From Mannheimia haemolytica (GTDB taxonomy: Bacteria > Pseudomonadota > Gammaproteobacteria > Enterobacterales > Pasteurellaceae), in NCBI GenBank assembly GCA_900638155.1, contig LR134495.1:1178001-1242000 (forward strand): 64,000 bases of DNA, read 5' to 3'. Below the pieces are notes generated by a model. It had not been told where the DNA came from. It did no database searches and was given only the letters and a program-made list of their open reading frames with translations. The position numbers and the translations under genes were made by a program. Shown one piece after another: positions 9,690 to 19,605 of the stretch. The stretch's first letter is position 1. Every line of letters starts with the position of its first letter.

Positions 9690-10853
9690 ATGCTGGTGAA
9701 ACGAATAAATTCTTACTGTTGGACTGCTATTTTCAGTGGGGTAATAAGCTTTTCTACCCCTTTTTCTTTTGCAAATAATCTTAATCAGATTCAGCAAAAA
9801 ATCCAACAGCAAACCTCAAAAATTAATGAACAAAAGCAAAAACGTAATGCGTTGCAGTCTACCCTAAAAAACCAAGAAGTAGAAATGGGGAAGGTGTTGG
9901 ATAAATTACAAAAAACCGAAATGTCTTTAGCGGAAGTTCGCCAGACTATTAAAGCGACTGAAACTGAAATTGCCCGTTTAGTAAAGTTGGAAAAACAGCA
10001 AAAAGAAAAATTAAAAGAGCAGTTGGATTCTGCCTATCGTTCAGGTGTGAACCCTTCGGTCTTAGAGCGTTTAATGTCTGAAGAGGCAAAAAATGCGGAA
10101 AGAATGACTGCTTATTATCAGCATATGAATAATATTCGCATTGATGCGATTGTTGAAATTCGTAAAACCCAAGCTGATCTTAAAGCCAGACGTGATGAAT
10201 TGAAAGGCCAGCAGAAAGATCATCAAACGCAACTTAATGAGCAAAAGAAACAAGAGAAAGATTTAAAGAAAGTACAAAGCCAACGTGAAAGCACCTTACG
10301 TTTAATCGATAAAACGCTTGAGCAGGATCAAAGCCGATTAGAGAATTTACGCAGTAATGAACAGGCACTGAAACAACAATTAGAACAAGCACAAAGAGAG
10401 GCTCAGCAAGCAGAAAAACGTGAACAACAGCGGGAGAAACAGGCAAAATCCGGTCAGCCCAAAACAACGGAAAATGTTGAGAGAACACCGATTAAGGCTG
10501 GTCGATATACGATGCCGGTGTCTGGCAATATTATCACGAAATTTGGTAATAACTGGCACGGTGTGGTGATTGGTGCTTCTGCCGGTACTTCGGTTAGAGC
10601 AATGGCGAGCGGGCGAGTTATAATGGCTCAATGGCTTGCAGGGTATGGCAATATGGTTGCGATTGACCACGGCAATGGTGATATTTCCCTTTATGGCTAT
10701 AACCAATCCATTTTAGTCAGCAAAGGTAATCGAGTGCAAGGTGGTCAGGTTATTGCGAAGGTTGGTAACAGTGGAGGACAAAGCCGTTCTGCACTCTATT
10801 TTGGTGTTACCCGTAAAGGCACGCCGATTAATCCTCTAAATTTGGTGAAATAG
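9690..10853 (+). CDS. envC: Murein hydrolase activator EnvC
   Basis: Periplasmic activator of the septal amidases AmiA/AmiB, 387 residues. An N-terminal signal peptide is followed by a long Gln/Lys/Glu-rich coiled coil (about residues 30-250) and a C-terminal LytM/peptidase M23 domain: 'GRYTMPVSGNIITKFGNNWHGVVIGASAGTSVRAMASGRVI', 'YGNMVAIDHGNGDISLYGYN'. The zinc-binding set of active M23 peptidases is degenerate (for example YGYN where active enzymes have YxHL/H), as expected for EnvC, which activates rather than cuts. It abuts yibQ with no gap. Confidence 0.93.
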   Translation: MLVKRINSYCWTAIFSGVISFSTPFSFANNLNQIQQKIQQQTSKINEQKQKRNALQSTLKNQEVEMGKVLDKLQKTEMSLAEVRQTIKATETEIARLVKLEKQQKEKLKEQLDSAYRSGVNPSVLERLMSEEAKNAERMTAYYQHMNNIRIDAIVEIRKTQADLKARRDELKGQQKDHQTQLNEQKKQEKDLKKVQSQRESTLRLIDKTLEQDQSRLENLRSNEQALKQQLEQAQREAQQAEKREQQREKQAKSGQPKTTENVERTPIKAGRYTMPVSGNIITKFGNNWHGVVIGASAGTSVRAMASGRVIMAQWLAGYGNMVAIDHGNGDISLYGYNQSILVSKGNRVQGGQVIAKVGNSGGQSRSALYFGVTRKGTPINPLNLVK

Positions 10854-11699
10854 ATGTTTAAACAAATTGACAAGCGGTTGAATTTTAACATTTTTTTGCA
10901 AATGTTTTTGCTTTTTACACCGCTTGTACAAGCAGCCCAAATGGCGATTGTGATTGACGATGTGGGCTATCGAATAAAAGAAGATCGAGAAATCTTAGCC
11001 TTACCCAAGGCGGTGAGCGTGGCGATTATTCCTGTTGCACCCTATGCAACAGAACGGGCAAGGGAGGCGTATAGCCAAAAACGGGATATTTTGATTCATT
11101 TGCCGATGGAGCCTAAATCGAAACAGCCGATAGAAGAGGGGGGCATTCATATTGGTGATAGTGAGGAGAAAATTCGGAAACTTATTCATACTTCTCGTGG
11201 TCAAGTACCATATGCTATTGGTTTAAATAACCACATGGGCAGTGGTGCAACGTCAGACTCTGCTACAATGCAACATTTGATGAAAGTGTTAAAAGAAAAT
11301 ACGCTTTTCTTTTTAGACAGTAAAACTATTGGCAGTAGTGTGGCGGCTAAAACGGCTCGTCAATTTGGTATTAATACGCTGGAGAGAGACATTTTTTTAG
11401 ATGATAGCGATCTGCTTGCTGATGTACAAAAACAGTTTGCACACGCAATTAATCACGCACGAAAAAACGGGGTAGCGGTGGTGATAGGACACCCTCGCAA
11501 GAATACGATTAGTGTACTGAAGCAAAATTTAGCACAACTACCTCAAGATATTGAATTGGTGAGTGTTGGAAACTTGTGGCGTAATGAAAAAACAGTGCCG
11601 GACAAACCATTCATTATGCTGTTTGAACAAGAACCTGCGTTAAGTTCTGTTCCGCCTTATGACAGTATTCCACTTTTGCGTGGCATTCCAAAAGAATAA
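10854..11699 (+). CDS. yibQ: Divergent polysaccharide deacetylase family protein YibQ
   Basis: A 281-residue secreted protein with a signal-like N terminus ending near LVQAAQ. It has the DUF610/YibQ fold: 'MAIVIDDVGYRIKEDREILALPKAVSVAIIPVAPYA', 'ILIHLPMEPK', 'IGLNNHMGSGATSD', 'GVAVVIGHPRKNTI'. It starts directly after the envC stop. envC-yibQ pairing is common in Proteobacteria and suggests a role in cell-wall or septum work, but the substrate is not known. A USS core lies inside the signal-peptide region, at about 10870. Confidence 0.88.
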   Translation: MFKQIDKRLNFNIFLQMFLLFTPLVQAAQMAIVIDDVGYRIKEDREILALPKAVSVAIIPVAPYATERAREAYSQKRDILIHLPMEPKSKQPIEEGGIHIGDSEEKIRKLIHTSRGQVPYAIGLNNHMGSGATSDSATMQHLMKVLKENTLFFLDSKTIGSSVAAKTARQFGINTLERDIFLDDSDLLADVQKQFAHAINHARKNGVAVVIGHPRKNTISVLKQNLAQLPQDIELVSVGNLWRNEKTVPDKPFIMLFEQEPALSSVPPYDSIPLLRGIPKE

Positions 11700-11710
11700 A
11701 AAGGTTACTA

Positions 11711-13546
11711 ATGAATACAAAACTACATTTTTTAACATTCTGCTGTTTAGTGGCTTTTGCTTCAATGGCACAAGCAAATCAAGAGCAAAGGCTGTCTGAC
11801 GTGGATCGTGAGAGAGTTGAAAATCTGCAAGAAAAATTAGCGGAGGATAGTGATGATGAGCCACAGGTGGAGCCATTAGTTACCTTAGAAGTAAAAGGCA
11901 TTCAGGATAAAGAAGCCAAGAAAAATGTAGACCTATATTTAGATCAAATTGCCAATGAATATGCAGATGGTTCAGATCGTTATCAATATTTGGTGCAAAC
12001 CACAGTAGATAAAGCTTTGAGAGCTTTGGGCTATTATAATAGCCAATACCAATTTGTGCAGTTACCTCAAGAAGGAAAGAAACCACTCTTAGTATTAAAT
12101 GTTGAGCTAGATAAAGAGACGGTAAAAATTGATGAAACCGATATTGTGTTACAAGGCGATGAAAATACGGACGAAGATTTCACTCATTTAGTGAGCAAAG
12201 CCCCAAAACAAGGTAGTCGTTTAAACCATAAAATCTATGAGAATTTTAAAGGTGATATTGAAAGTGCCGCTTTTAGTAAGGGGTATTTTGACGGCCATTG
12301 GCTTTATCACCGTTTGGAAGTTTATCCGACCGATCATAAAGCGGATTGGCGTTTAGGCTATGATAGCGGAAAACGCTACCATTATGGACAAATCCGGTTT
12401 GTCGATAGCCAAATCAAAGAAGAATATTTGCAAAATATTCTTAAAATTCATTCCGGTGAACCATATTTAGCTAATGATCTTTCGATTTTAACCCAAGATT
12501 ACCTTTCCAGTAATTGGTTTTCATCGGTGATGGTTGAGCCACATTTAAATGAACAGGATAAATTAGTCGATTTAAATGTGTTATTTCAGCCTAAAAAACG
12601 CAATGAGGTGGAAATTGGGATAGGCTACGAAACTGAAGTTGGCCCACGGTTACAGCTTAACTGGAAGAAACCCTGGTTAAATAGCCGAGGTCATAGTATT
12701 GAAAGCCGAACGTACGTTTCTAAGCCGGAGCAGACATTTGAATTTGGTTATAATATTCCACTTAGAGAAGATCCGCTCCATTATTATTACCAATTATCCG
12801 GCACTTTAGAAAACGAAGATCAAAACGATACAAAATCAACCGCTGCCACCCTTGGGCTACAACGTTTCTGGACGCACGAAACCGGTTGGTCATTTTCCGT
12901 TGGCTTAAAAGCTCGTTACGACTCTTTTACTCAAGCTAATGATCGATTTAAAACCTTATTAGTTTACCCAACGGCATCATTGAATCGAACCAGAACAGAT
13001 GGCAAGCCTTACCCATTATGGGGGGATACACAAAAATTAACGCTAAACTGGGGGAGTCGTGCAGTCGGTTCAGATGTAAACTTTTATAGTTATAAAGCCT
13101 CGACATCTTGGGCGAGAACTTACTTTGATAACCATCGGTTCTATTTAAGAGCGGAATTGGGTTATTTGAAAGCCAATCAATTTGAACGCATTCCGCCGGC
13201 GTTACGCTATTTTGCCGGTGGCGATATGAGTGTGCGAGGCTTTGGCTATAAGGATATTTCCCCTCGTGACCCAAGTAATGGTAAACGTGTCGGAGGCTCT
13301 CATTTAGCCACAGGCACGGTAGAATATCAGTATCAGGTTTACCCTAATTGGTGGGGCGCAATTTTTTATGATGCAGGTTTGGCATCGAATAAATTCAAAA
13401 CTAAAGATCTCTACCACGGTACAGGCTTAGGTGTGCGTTGGGCATCACCTATCGGGGCGATTAAATTTGATGTCGCTACGCCGGTAAAATCACCAGATAA
13501 TTCTAAAGGAATGCAAATTTATATTGGTTTAGGTTCCGATCTGTAA
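11711..13546 (+). CDS. tamA: Translocation and assembly module subunit TamA
   Basis: Outer-membrane Omp85-family protein of 611 residues that works with TamB in outer-membrane assembly and lipid transport. A signal peptide ends near MAQANQ. POTRA-like domains span about residues 50-270. A C-terminal beta-barrel has the Omp85 signature region 'RYFAGGDMSVRGFGYKDISPRD' and ends in an outer-membrane C-terminal strand 'GMQIYIGLGSDL'. It is the first gene of the tamAB pair. Confidence 0.94.
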   Translation: MNTKLHFLTFCCLVAFASMAQANQEQRLSDVDRERVENLQEKLAEDSDDEPQVEPLVTLEVKGIQDKEAKKNVDLYLDQIANEYADGSDRYQYLVQTTVDKALRALGYYNSQYQFVQLPQEGKKPLLVLNVELDKETVKIDETDIVLQGDENTDEDFTHLVSKAPKQGSRLNHKIYENFKGDIESAAFSKGYFDGHWLYHRLEVYPTDHKADWRLGYDSGKRYHYGQIRFVDSQIKEEYLQNILKIHSGEPYLANDLSILTQDYLSSNWFSSVMVEPHLNEQDKLVDLNVLFQPKKRNEVEIGIGYETEVGPRLQLNWKKPWLNSRGHSIESRTYVSKPEQTFEFGYNIPLREDPLHYYYQLSGTLENEDQNDTKSTAATLGLQRFWTHETGWSFSVGLKARYDSFTQANDRFKTLLVYPTASLNRTRTDGKPYPLWGDTQKLTLNWGSRAVGSDVNFYSYKASTSWARTYFDNHRFYLRAELGYLKANQFERIPPALRYFAGGDMSVRGFGYKDISPRDPSNGKRVGGSHLATGTVEYQYQVYPNWWGAIFYDAGLASNKFKTKDLYHGTGLGVRWASPIGAIKFDVATPVKSPDNSKGMQIYIGLGSDL

Positions 13547-13550
13547 ATGC

Positions 13551-13600
13551 AAACAAGCGGTCGAATTTCAGTAAAATTTCGCAGACCGCTTGTTTACTTT
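13551..13600 (+). terminator. Inverted USS pair after tamA
   Basis: AAACAAGCGGTC (from 13551) and GACCGCTTGTTT (13584-13595) form a 12-bp stem followed by a T-rich tract. It is likely a partial terminator, because tamB follows at once in the same direction. Confidence 0.6.
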
Positions 13601-13626
13601 TTATCACCCCATAAGTATGCACGATT

Positions 13627-16600
13627 ATGACTGACGAAAATAAACAAACAGCCACACATCAAACCGACTCAACACAAGAGCCACAAACAACACAGCCTAA
13701 AAAATCAAAATGGCGCTTTTTAAAGCACGGCTTTTGTCTGACGTTTATTCTACTTTTACTCGCAATTCTCTTTCTATGCACAGGTTATGGGCAACGTAAA
13801 GTGTTAAGCTGGGTAGATAAATTCGTAGAGCCATTACAACTTGGGCAAGTGCAAGGTAGCCTGCAAGATGGGTTACAGCTTTCTGATGCCCGATTTGTGA
13901 TGGACGGTGTGAATGTAACGGTTGGGCAAGCAGATCTGCATATTGGTTTTAACTGCTTGCTCCATTATGAAATGTGTTTGAATAATCTGAGCCTTAAAGA
14001 TACTGAGGTGTTGATTGATACGACTAAATTACCTCCTTCTCAGCCAAAAGAAGAGACTGAACCTTTCACCGAATTAAATTTGCCATTGGGGATTTCAGCT
14101 CAAAATATCAATTTAGAGAATATCAAGGTCAAAGTTGATGATATGGATATTCATCTTAATCATTTCCACACTGCACTTTCCGGTAAAGGGCGGGCTATTA
14201 CCGTTCACCCAACACAGTTAGAGGGGCTGGATCTGCTTTTAGCCTTAAAGTTAGAGGAAACTAACCCTGAACAAGCGGTCGATTTTGCACAAAAAAATGC
14301 AAAAACAGAGGCGTTATCAGCGACAAACCCACAAGAGATTGCTGATAAAGTGATTCAAGAGGCGGTGGAAAAAACCGGTGAAAAAGTAGTGGAGGGATTT
14401 CACCAATTACAGGGAAAAACTGTCGCACAGGCCGAACAGGTGGATAATAAAGTGGATTGGGCAGCGATTAAAGCACAATTAGCACAGCCGTTATTGGATA
14501 AAAACCTTCGTTTTAGTTTGCCTCTTGATCTCAATATTGAACAGATTGATATTGCGAATGTAGCGATTGCTCAAAAAGCTAAAGATGAAAAAGGGAATTT
14601 GATTGAGCCGATCTCATTGCTAAATGTTGCATCTTTACAGCTTCAGGCTCAAGCAACAGATCAGCATATCAACCTAAAAAGTTTAGATTTCAAAAGCGAC
14701 CAAGGGGATCTAACCGCAAGCGGTTCTTTATCGTTACAAGATAATTATCCGCTAAGTTGGACGCTAAGTGGTCACGAGGCAAAAACGGCGAAAGTAAAAT
14801 TGCCGTTCAATCAGATCGAAGCCACTCTTTCCGGTGAGCTATATGACAAAACCAGCCTAAAAGTGAAGACGGCTGGTGCAATTAGCGCCTCGTTGGAGGG
14901 CAATGTTGCACTGGCTCAGGCGAAAACTCCCTTTGATTTATCGCTGAAGAGTGAGTCAATGCGTTATCCGTTTGCTCCTCAGCAAAATGGTGATGTGCTG
15001 AGTTTAGAGAATATCGCCATGAGGCTTAATGGCAATCTCCTGGATTACGCTTTGGAGGCTAAAGTCAGTGCCAAAGGAATGGGCGTGCCTGCAAGCTCGG
15101 CTAGTTTAACTGGCAAAGGGGAATTAACCCATTTTAATATACAAGATTTAAGTCTCAATACGCTGGAAGGTACGGCGAAGATCGACGGTTTAGTGGATTG
15201 GAGCGAGGGCGTTGCGTGGCGTTCAAATTTGAAACTTCAGCATATTAACACTAAATCCCTACTGGCAGACTGGCCGGCGGTATTGTCCGGTTCTTTATCT
15301 TCCGAAGGTTATGCAGGACGGGGCAATTCAGCTAGCGAATGGAAAGCGGACGTCTCGAATATTGATATTAAAGGCTCATTATTTCAGAAAAATATACACT
15401 TAAGCGGTAATTTAAAATCCGATCATCAACAACTTTTAGATGTTCCGGGCTTATCGCTGGTGTATGGCGAAAATAAGGTTGATTTAAAAGGCGTGTTAGG
15501 TGAAAAATCTGATTTCTATGCAGATATTAAAGCGCCTAATTTGCAAGGGTTAGTACCGAACTTAAAAGCCAGCGTGAATGGTAATGCTAAATTATCGGGT
15601 AAGATTTCAGAACCTAACATTGATTTAGATTTAGTTGCCTCAAATGTAGGCTATGAGCAATTTAAACTGCAAAATTTAACCGCAAAAGGTAAAATTACCA
15701 CTGAGAAAACCATTCAAGGGGATTTAACCTTGGGGTTACGTCAATTTGTCTATAACGAAATCAAAGTGGAAAATGCCTCTTTATTGCTAAAAGGAAATGA
15801 AGAAAATCATAGCTTGAAATTAAGTGCAAAAGGCAACCCGGTTGGTGCTGATTTGCAAATTTCCGGAAAATTTGACCGCTTGAAAGAAATTTGGGAAGGG
15901 CAATTAAGCCAAGTCTCGATTCAATCCACCGAGTTTGGTCAATTCCAAGCAGATAAATCGGTGAATGTGAAATATGACAATAAAGCCATTAACGCCAATA
16001 TTTCCGCACATTGTTGGCATAACCGGAAAATTAACCTTTGTTTCCCGACTGCATTTAACGCAGGTGTAGAGGGCAAAGTGCCTTTTGAAATCCGCAACTT
16101 TGATTTAGCGGTATTGCAACAATTTTTGGAGAAAAACAGCCAGCTTTCAGGGATTGTGAATGCCAAAGGCGATGCAGCTTGGTTTAAAAACAAACAGCCT
16201 CAAGTGAATCTGGATTTAACCTCTAATGCGATTAAATTTATTCAAAAAATGGAGGGGGGAAAAAGTTTCCCACTCACCGTTTCACCGCTTAAAATTGAAC
16301 TGAAAATGTCTGACAATAATTTAACCCTTAAATCTGATTTAAGGGTCGAAAATAACGGCAGACTTTCGACTGATTTAGTGATGAAAGATTTAAGTAAGGC
16401 TCGTGCGTTATCCGGCACTATTCATCTTGACCAATTAAGCTTAAAGCTGATTCGACCGCTACTTGAACGGGGCGATTCGGTTGATGGCAATGTGAATGCT
16501 CGTCTTACCGTGAGCGGTACTGCAACCTCTCCGTTATTGCACGGAAATCTAAACGTTACAGAGTTAAAAGCTCGCTCTGTTACAATGCCGTTTGATATTA

Positions 16601-17724
16601 CAGGTGGGAATTTAGCAATGAATTTCCACGGGGCAACATCGACTTTAAGCGGTAAATTACAAACCAAACAAAGTGAGCTACGCTTGGACGGTGATGCAGA
16701 CTGGCGAGATCTGAATGCGTGGAAAACACGGATTCACGCTCAAGCTAATCGTTTCCAAGTGGATATTCCTAATATCGCAAAAGTGGCAGTTAGCCCGGAT
16801 ATCCAAGTAACGGCAACGCCAACGCTTTTAACCTTAAGTGGAAATGTGGATATCCCTTGGGCAAGAATTGAAGTCGAGCAGTTACCTGAAAGTGCGGTCA
16901 GTGTAAGTGGAGATGAGGTGATTATGGACGGCTCGGTGAAAAATAAAGTGCCGTTTAGCCAACGTAATATTCCGGCTCAAACCTCAGGTGGAATGGCAAT
17001 TAATGCAGATATTAAGATTAACATCGGTAATGATGTCAAACTCAAAGCCTATGGTTTAAACAGTAACGTGAATGGCTTATTGTCTGTCAGACAAGGTAAA
17101 CAAGGGCTGGGGCTTTATGGGCAAGTTCATTTGCGTGAAGGGCGATTTGCTGCCTATGGGCAAGACTTATTGATTCGTAAAGGTGATATTAGTTTTGCCG
17201 GCTCACCGTCTCAGCCAACCCTAGATATTGAAGCCATACGTAATCCGGAGGCAATGGAAGATCCGACCATTACTGCGGGAGTGAGAGTAACGGGTTTGGC
17301 AGACAGCCCAACGGTAAAAGTATTCTCTGATCCGGCAATGTCGCAAAATGAGGCACTTTCCTATATTTTAACTGGTCGCTCATTGGAAAGCAGTGGTGAT
17401 GCAAGCTCTAGTAATGCAGTCGCTGCGGCATTACTCAGTATGAGCTTATCAAAAAGCAGTAAATTGGTGGGTGATGTTGGTAGTACTTTCGGACTCAAAG
17501 ATTTAAGCGTGACTACCGCAGGTATCGGTGATAACACCAAAGTAGAGGTAAGCGCCAGCCTTGCCCCTAAATTCCGAGTGAAATATGGCGTAGGCATTTT
17601 TGCACCGCTTACCGAATTAACCTTACGCTACAATTTAACGCCAAGGCTGTACTTACAATGGGTCTCAAGTATTAACCAAGCGGTAGATTTAATGTATCGC
17701 TTTGAATTTGACGAGCTATTCTAG
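13627..17724 (+). CDS. tamB: Translocation and assembly module subunit TamB (AsmA-like lipid bridge)
   Basis: A 1365-residue envelope protein anchored in the inner membrane by one hydrophobic segment (about residues 36-55) and extending through the periplasm to TamA. Most of the chain is repetitive beta-strand sequence of the AsmA/TamB type. The C-terminal DUF490/TamB domain includes 'GLGLYGQVHLREGRFAAYGQDLLIRKGDISFAGSPSQPTLDIEA' and the end 'LYLQWVSSINQAVDLMYRFEFDELF'. Length is typical of Pasteurellaceae TamB. It has recently been linked to phospholipid transport to the outer membrane. Confidence 0.95.
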   Translation: MTDENKQTATHQTDSTQEPQTTQPKKSKWRFLKHGFCLTFILLLLAILFLCTGYGQRKVLSWVDKFVEPLQLGQVQGSLQDGLQLSDARFVMDGVNVTVGQADLHIGFNCLLHYEMCLNNLSLKDTEVLIDTTKLPPSQPKEETEPFTELNLPLGISAQNINLENIKVKVDDMDIHLNHFHTALSGKGRAITVHPTQLEGLDLLLALKLEETNPEQAVDFAQKNAKTEALSATNPQEIADKVIQEAVEKTGEKVVEGFHQLQGKTVAQAEQVDNKVDWAAIKAQLAQPLLDKNLRFSLPLDLNIEQIDIANVAIAQKAKDEKGNLIEPISLLNVASLQLQAQATDQHINLKSLDFKSDQGDLTASGSLSLQDNYPLSWTLSGHEAKTAKVKLPFNQIEATLSGELYDKTSLKVKTAGAISASLEGNVALAQAKTPFDLSLKSESMRYPFAPQQNGDVLSLENIAMRLNGNLLDYALEAKVSAKGMGVPASSASLTGKGELTHFNIQDLSLNTLEGTAKIDGLVDWSEGVAWRSNLKLQHINTKSLLADWPAVLSGSLSSEGYAGRGNSASEWKADVSNIDIKGSLFQKNIHLSGNLKSDHQQLLDVPGLSLVYGENKVDLKGVLGEKSDFYADIKAPNLQGLVPNLKASVNGNAKLSGKISEPNIDLDLVASNVGYEQFKLQNLTAKGKITTEKTIQGDLTLGLRQFVYNEIKVENASLLLKGNEENHSLKLSAKGNPVGADLQISGKFDRLKEIWEGQLSQVSIQSTEFGQFQADKSVNVKYDNKAINANISAHCWHNRKINLCFPTAFNAGVEGKVPFEIRNFDLAVLQQFLEKNSQLSGIVNAKGDAAWFKNKQPQVNLDLTSNAIKFIQKMEGGKSFPLTVSPLKIELKMSDNNLTLKSDLRVENNGRLSTDLVMKDLSKARALSGTIHLDQLSLKLIRPLLERGDSVDGNVNARLTVSGTATSPLLHGNLNVTELKARSVTMPFDITGGNLAMNFHGATSTLSGKLQTKQSELRLDGDADWRDLNAWKTRIHAQANRFQVDIPNIAKVAVSPDIQVTATPTLLTLSGNVDIPWARIEVEQLPESAVSVSGDEVIMDGSVKNKVPFSQRNIPAQTSGGMAINADIKINIGNDVKLKAYGLNSNVNGLLSVRQGKQGLGLYGQVHLREGRFAAYGQDLLIRKGDISFAGSPSQPTLDIEAIRNPEAMEDPTITAGVRVTGLADSPTVKVFSDPAMSQNEALSYILTGRSLESSGDASSSNAVAAALLSMSLSKSSKLVGDVGSTFGLKDLSVTTAGIGDNTKVEVSASLAPKFRVKYGVGIFAPLTELTLRYNLTPRLYLQWVSSINQAVDLMYRFEFDELF

Positions 17725-17737
17725 TTAAGGCTGAATG

Positions 17738-17773
17738 AAAGGTTGTTAATGTTTCGCCATTAACAACCTTTTT
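17738..17773 (+). terminator. tamB intrinsic terminator
   Basis: AAAGGTTGTTAATG, a 6-nt loop, and CATTAACAACCTTTTTG: a 14-bp stem followed by a T-run. Confidence 0.85.
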
Positions 17774-17838
17774 GCTTTATAGTAGAATGGCAAACCCGAT
17801 TTACAAGCGGTTGAAAAAACAAAAAAATTGACAAAATT

Positions 17839-19605
17839 ATGGAAAAACAACGCCAACGCGAATTACAAAAATGGCTTAAAAGTGAGCAAAAAGTCATCAA
17901 AAAATATATGCACTTAAACATACTGTTAGGGAGTTTCAGTAGTTTATGTATGATTGGACAGATGTGGCTGATTGCCACAATGTTAGACAAAATGATTATC
18001 GGAAAGCAGTCACCGAATAGCTTTCTGGTTGAAATTATGCTCTTATTCTGTTGTTTTGCTGCCAGAGCATTCTTCATTTTTCTGCGTGAGCGTGTCGGTT
18101 TCAAAGCGGGGCAAACCTTGCGTTTACATCTTCGCCGCCAAATTCTAGCCAAAATGGAAGCAGTCGGGTCGATGAGCATTCAACAAAAACCGGCGGGCAG
18201 CTGGGCAACCTTAATGCTTGAGCAGGTGGAAAATCTACATAATTTCTACGCACGCTATTTGCCACAGCAATTTTTATCGCTGATAGTGCCATTACTGATC
18301 CTCTGTTTTGTATTCCCGATTAACTGGGCAGCAGGGGCTATTTTATTTGCAACAATGCCATTATTACCTTTATTTATGATTTTAGCCGGAATGAAAGCAG
18401 TGGAGGCAAATCAGCGTAATATCGGCATTCTTTCCCGTATTAGCGGACAGTTCTTAGATAAATTAAAAGGTTTAGAAACTATTCGCTTATTTGGGCAAGC
18501 GGGAAAGCAGACTGAACAAATCTACCAAAGCACCGAAGATTTCCGAATTAGTACGATGGACGTACTAAAAATGGCGTTTTTATCCTCTGCAGTATTGGAG
18601 TTTTTCACGGCGGTATCGATTGCGGTGACGGCGGTCTATTTTGGCTTTATTTTTTTAGGTGAGCTGGATTTTGGCTATTATGGTACGGGCGTGACCTTAT
18701 TTATCGGCTTTTTCTGCCTAATGATGGCACCTGAGTTTTACCAACCGATGCGTGAACTTGGCGTGTTTTATCACGACAAGGCAGCAGCGATTAGTGCTGC
18801 AGATAATATCGAAACTTTCTTAAAAGAAAAGGTGAAAACGCAAGGTGGCAATTTGCAAAAAAATGTTGAAAATCAACCGCTTGTGATTCAAGCCAAAGAT
18901 TGCGTGATCTTCTCACCACAAGGCAAAGCCTTAACCCAAGCGTTAAATTTCGAGTTGAATGCACACCAACATATCGCTTTGGTTGGGCAAAGTGGTGCAG
19001 GAAAAAGTTCATTAATGAATATGTTACTTGGTTTCTTGCCTTATGAAGGGTCGGTTACGATTAACGGCACCGAACTACGAGATTTAAATTTAAGCCAATG
19101 GCGAGCAAAATTAGCGTGGGTGGGGCAAAATCCGCAATTAATGCGTGGCAGTTTGAAAGAGAATATTTTAATTGGTAACCCTAATGCGACAGATTCTGAA
19201 TTAGCCAAAGCACTACAACTTTCAAAAGCTGATGAGTTTGTGGCACGTTTAGGGTTGGAGCATCAAGTGCAAGACAGTAATATCGGTATCTCTGGCGGGC
19301 AAGCACAGCGGATTGCGATTGCACGAGCGTTGCTTCGCCCGTACGAATTATTACTGTTAGACGAGCCGACTGCAAGCCTTGATATGGATTCGGAACAGCA
19401 AGTGTTAGCCGCTCTGCATAATCTCAGCCGAGAGCAAACAACGCTAATGATTACTCATCGAGTGGAAGATTTAACCCAATGCGATGAAATTTGGGTGATG
19501 AAACAAGGGCAAATCATTCAGAAAGGTCGTTTCACTGAATTAGAACACACCGGCTTTTTTGCGGAATTATTACATAATGAATTAGTGCATCAGGGAGAAA
19601 TCTAA
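17839..19605 (+). CDS. cydD: Heterodimeric ABC exporter CydDC, subunit CydD
   Basis: A 588-residue half-transporter: six hydrophobic segments in the first 320 residues, then an ATPase domain with Walker A 'VGQSGAGKSSL', signature 'ISGGQAQRIAIARALL' and Walker B 'LLLLDEPTASLD'. CydDC is required for cytochrome bd assembly; it was first described as a cysteine/glutathione exporter and later as a haem transporter. It overlaps cydC by one base (stop and start share a nucleotide), so the two are translationally coupled. Confidence 0.94.
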   Translation: MEKQRQRELQKWLKSEQKVIKKYMHLNILLGSFSSLCMIGQMWLIATMLDKMIIGKQSPNSFLVEIMLLFCCFAARAFFIFLRERVGFKAGQTLRLHLRRQILAKMEAVGSMSIQQKPAGSWATLMLEQVENLHNFYARYLPQQFLSLIVPLLILCFVFPINWAAGAILFATMPLLPLFMILAGMKAVEANQRNIGILSRISGQFLDKLKGLETIRLFGQAGKQTEQIYQSTEDFRISTMDVLKMAFLSSAVLEFFTAVSIAVTAVYFGFIFLGELDFGYYGTGVTLFIGFFCLMMAPEFYQPMRELGVFYHDKAAAISAADNIETFLKEKVKTQGGNLQKNVENQPLVIQAKDCVIFSPQGKALTQALNFELNAHQHIALVGQSGAGKSSLMNMLLGFLPYEGSVTINGTELRDLNLSQWRAKLAWVGQNPQLMRGSLKENILIGNPNATDSELAKALQLSKADEFVARLGLEHQVQDSNIGISGGQAQRIAIARALLRPYELLLLDEPTASLDMDSEQQVLAALHNLSREQTTLMITHRVEDLTQCDEIWVMKQGQIIQKGRFTELEHTGFFAELLHNELVHQGEI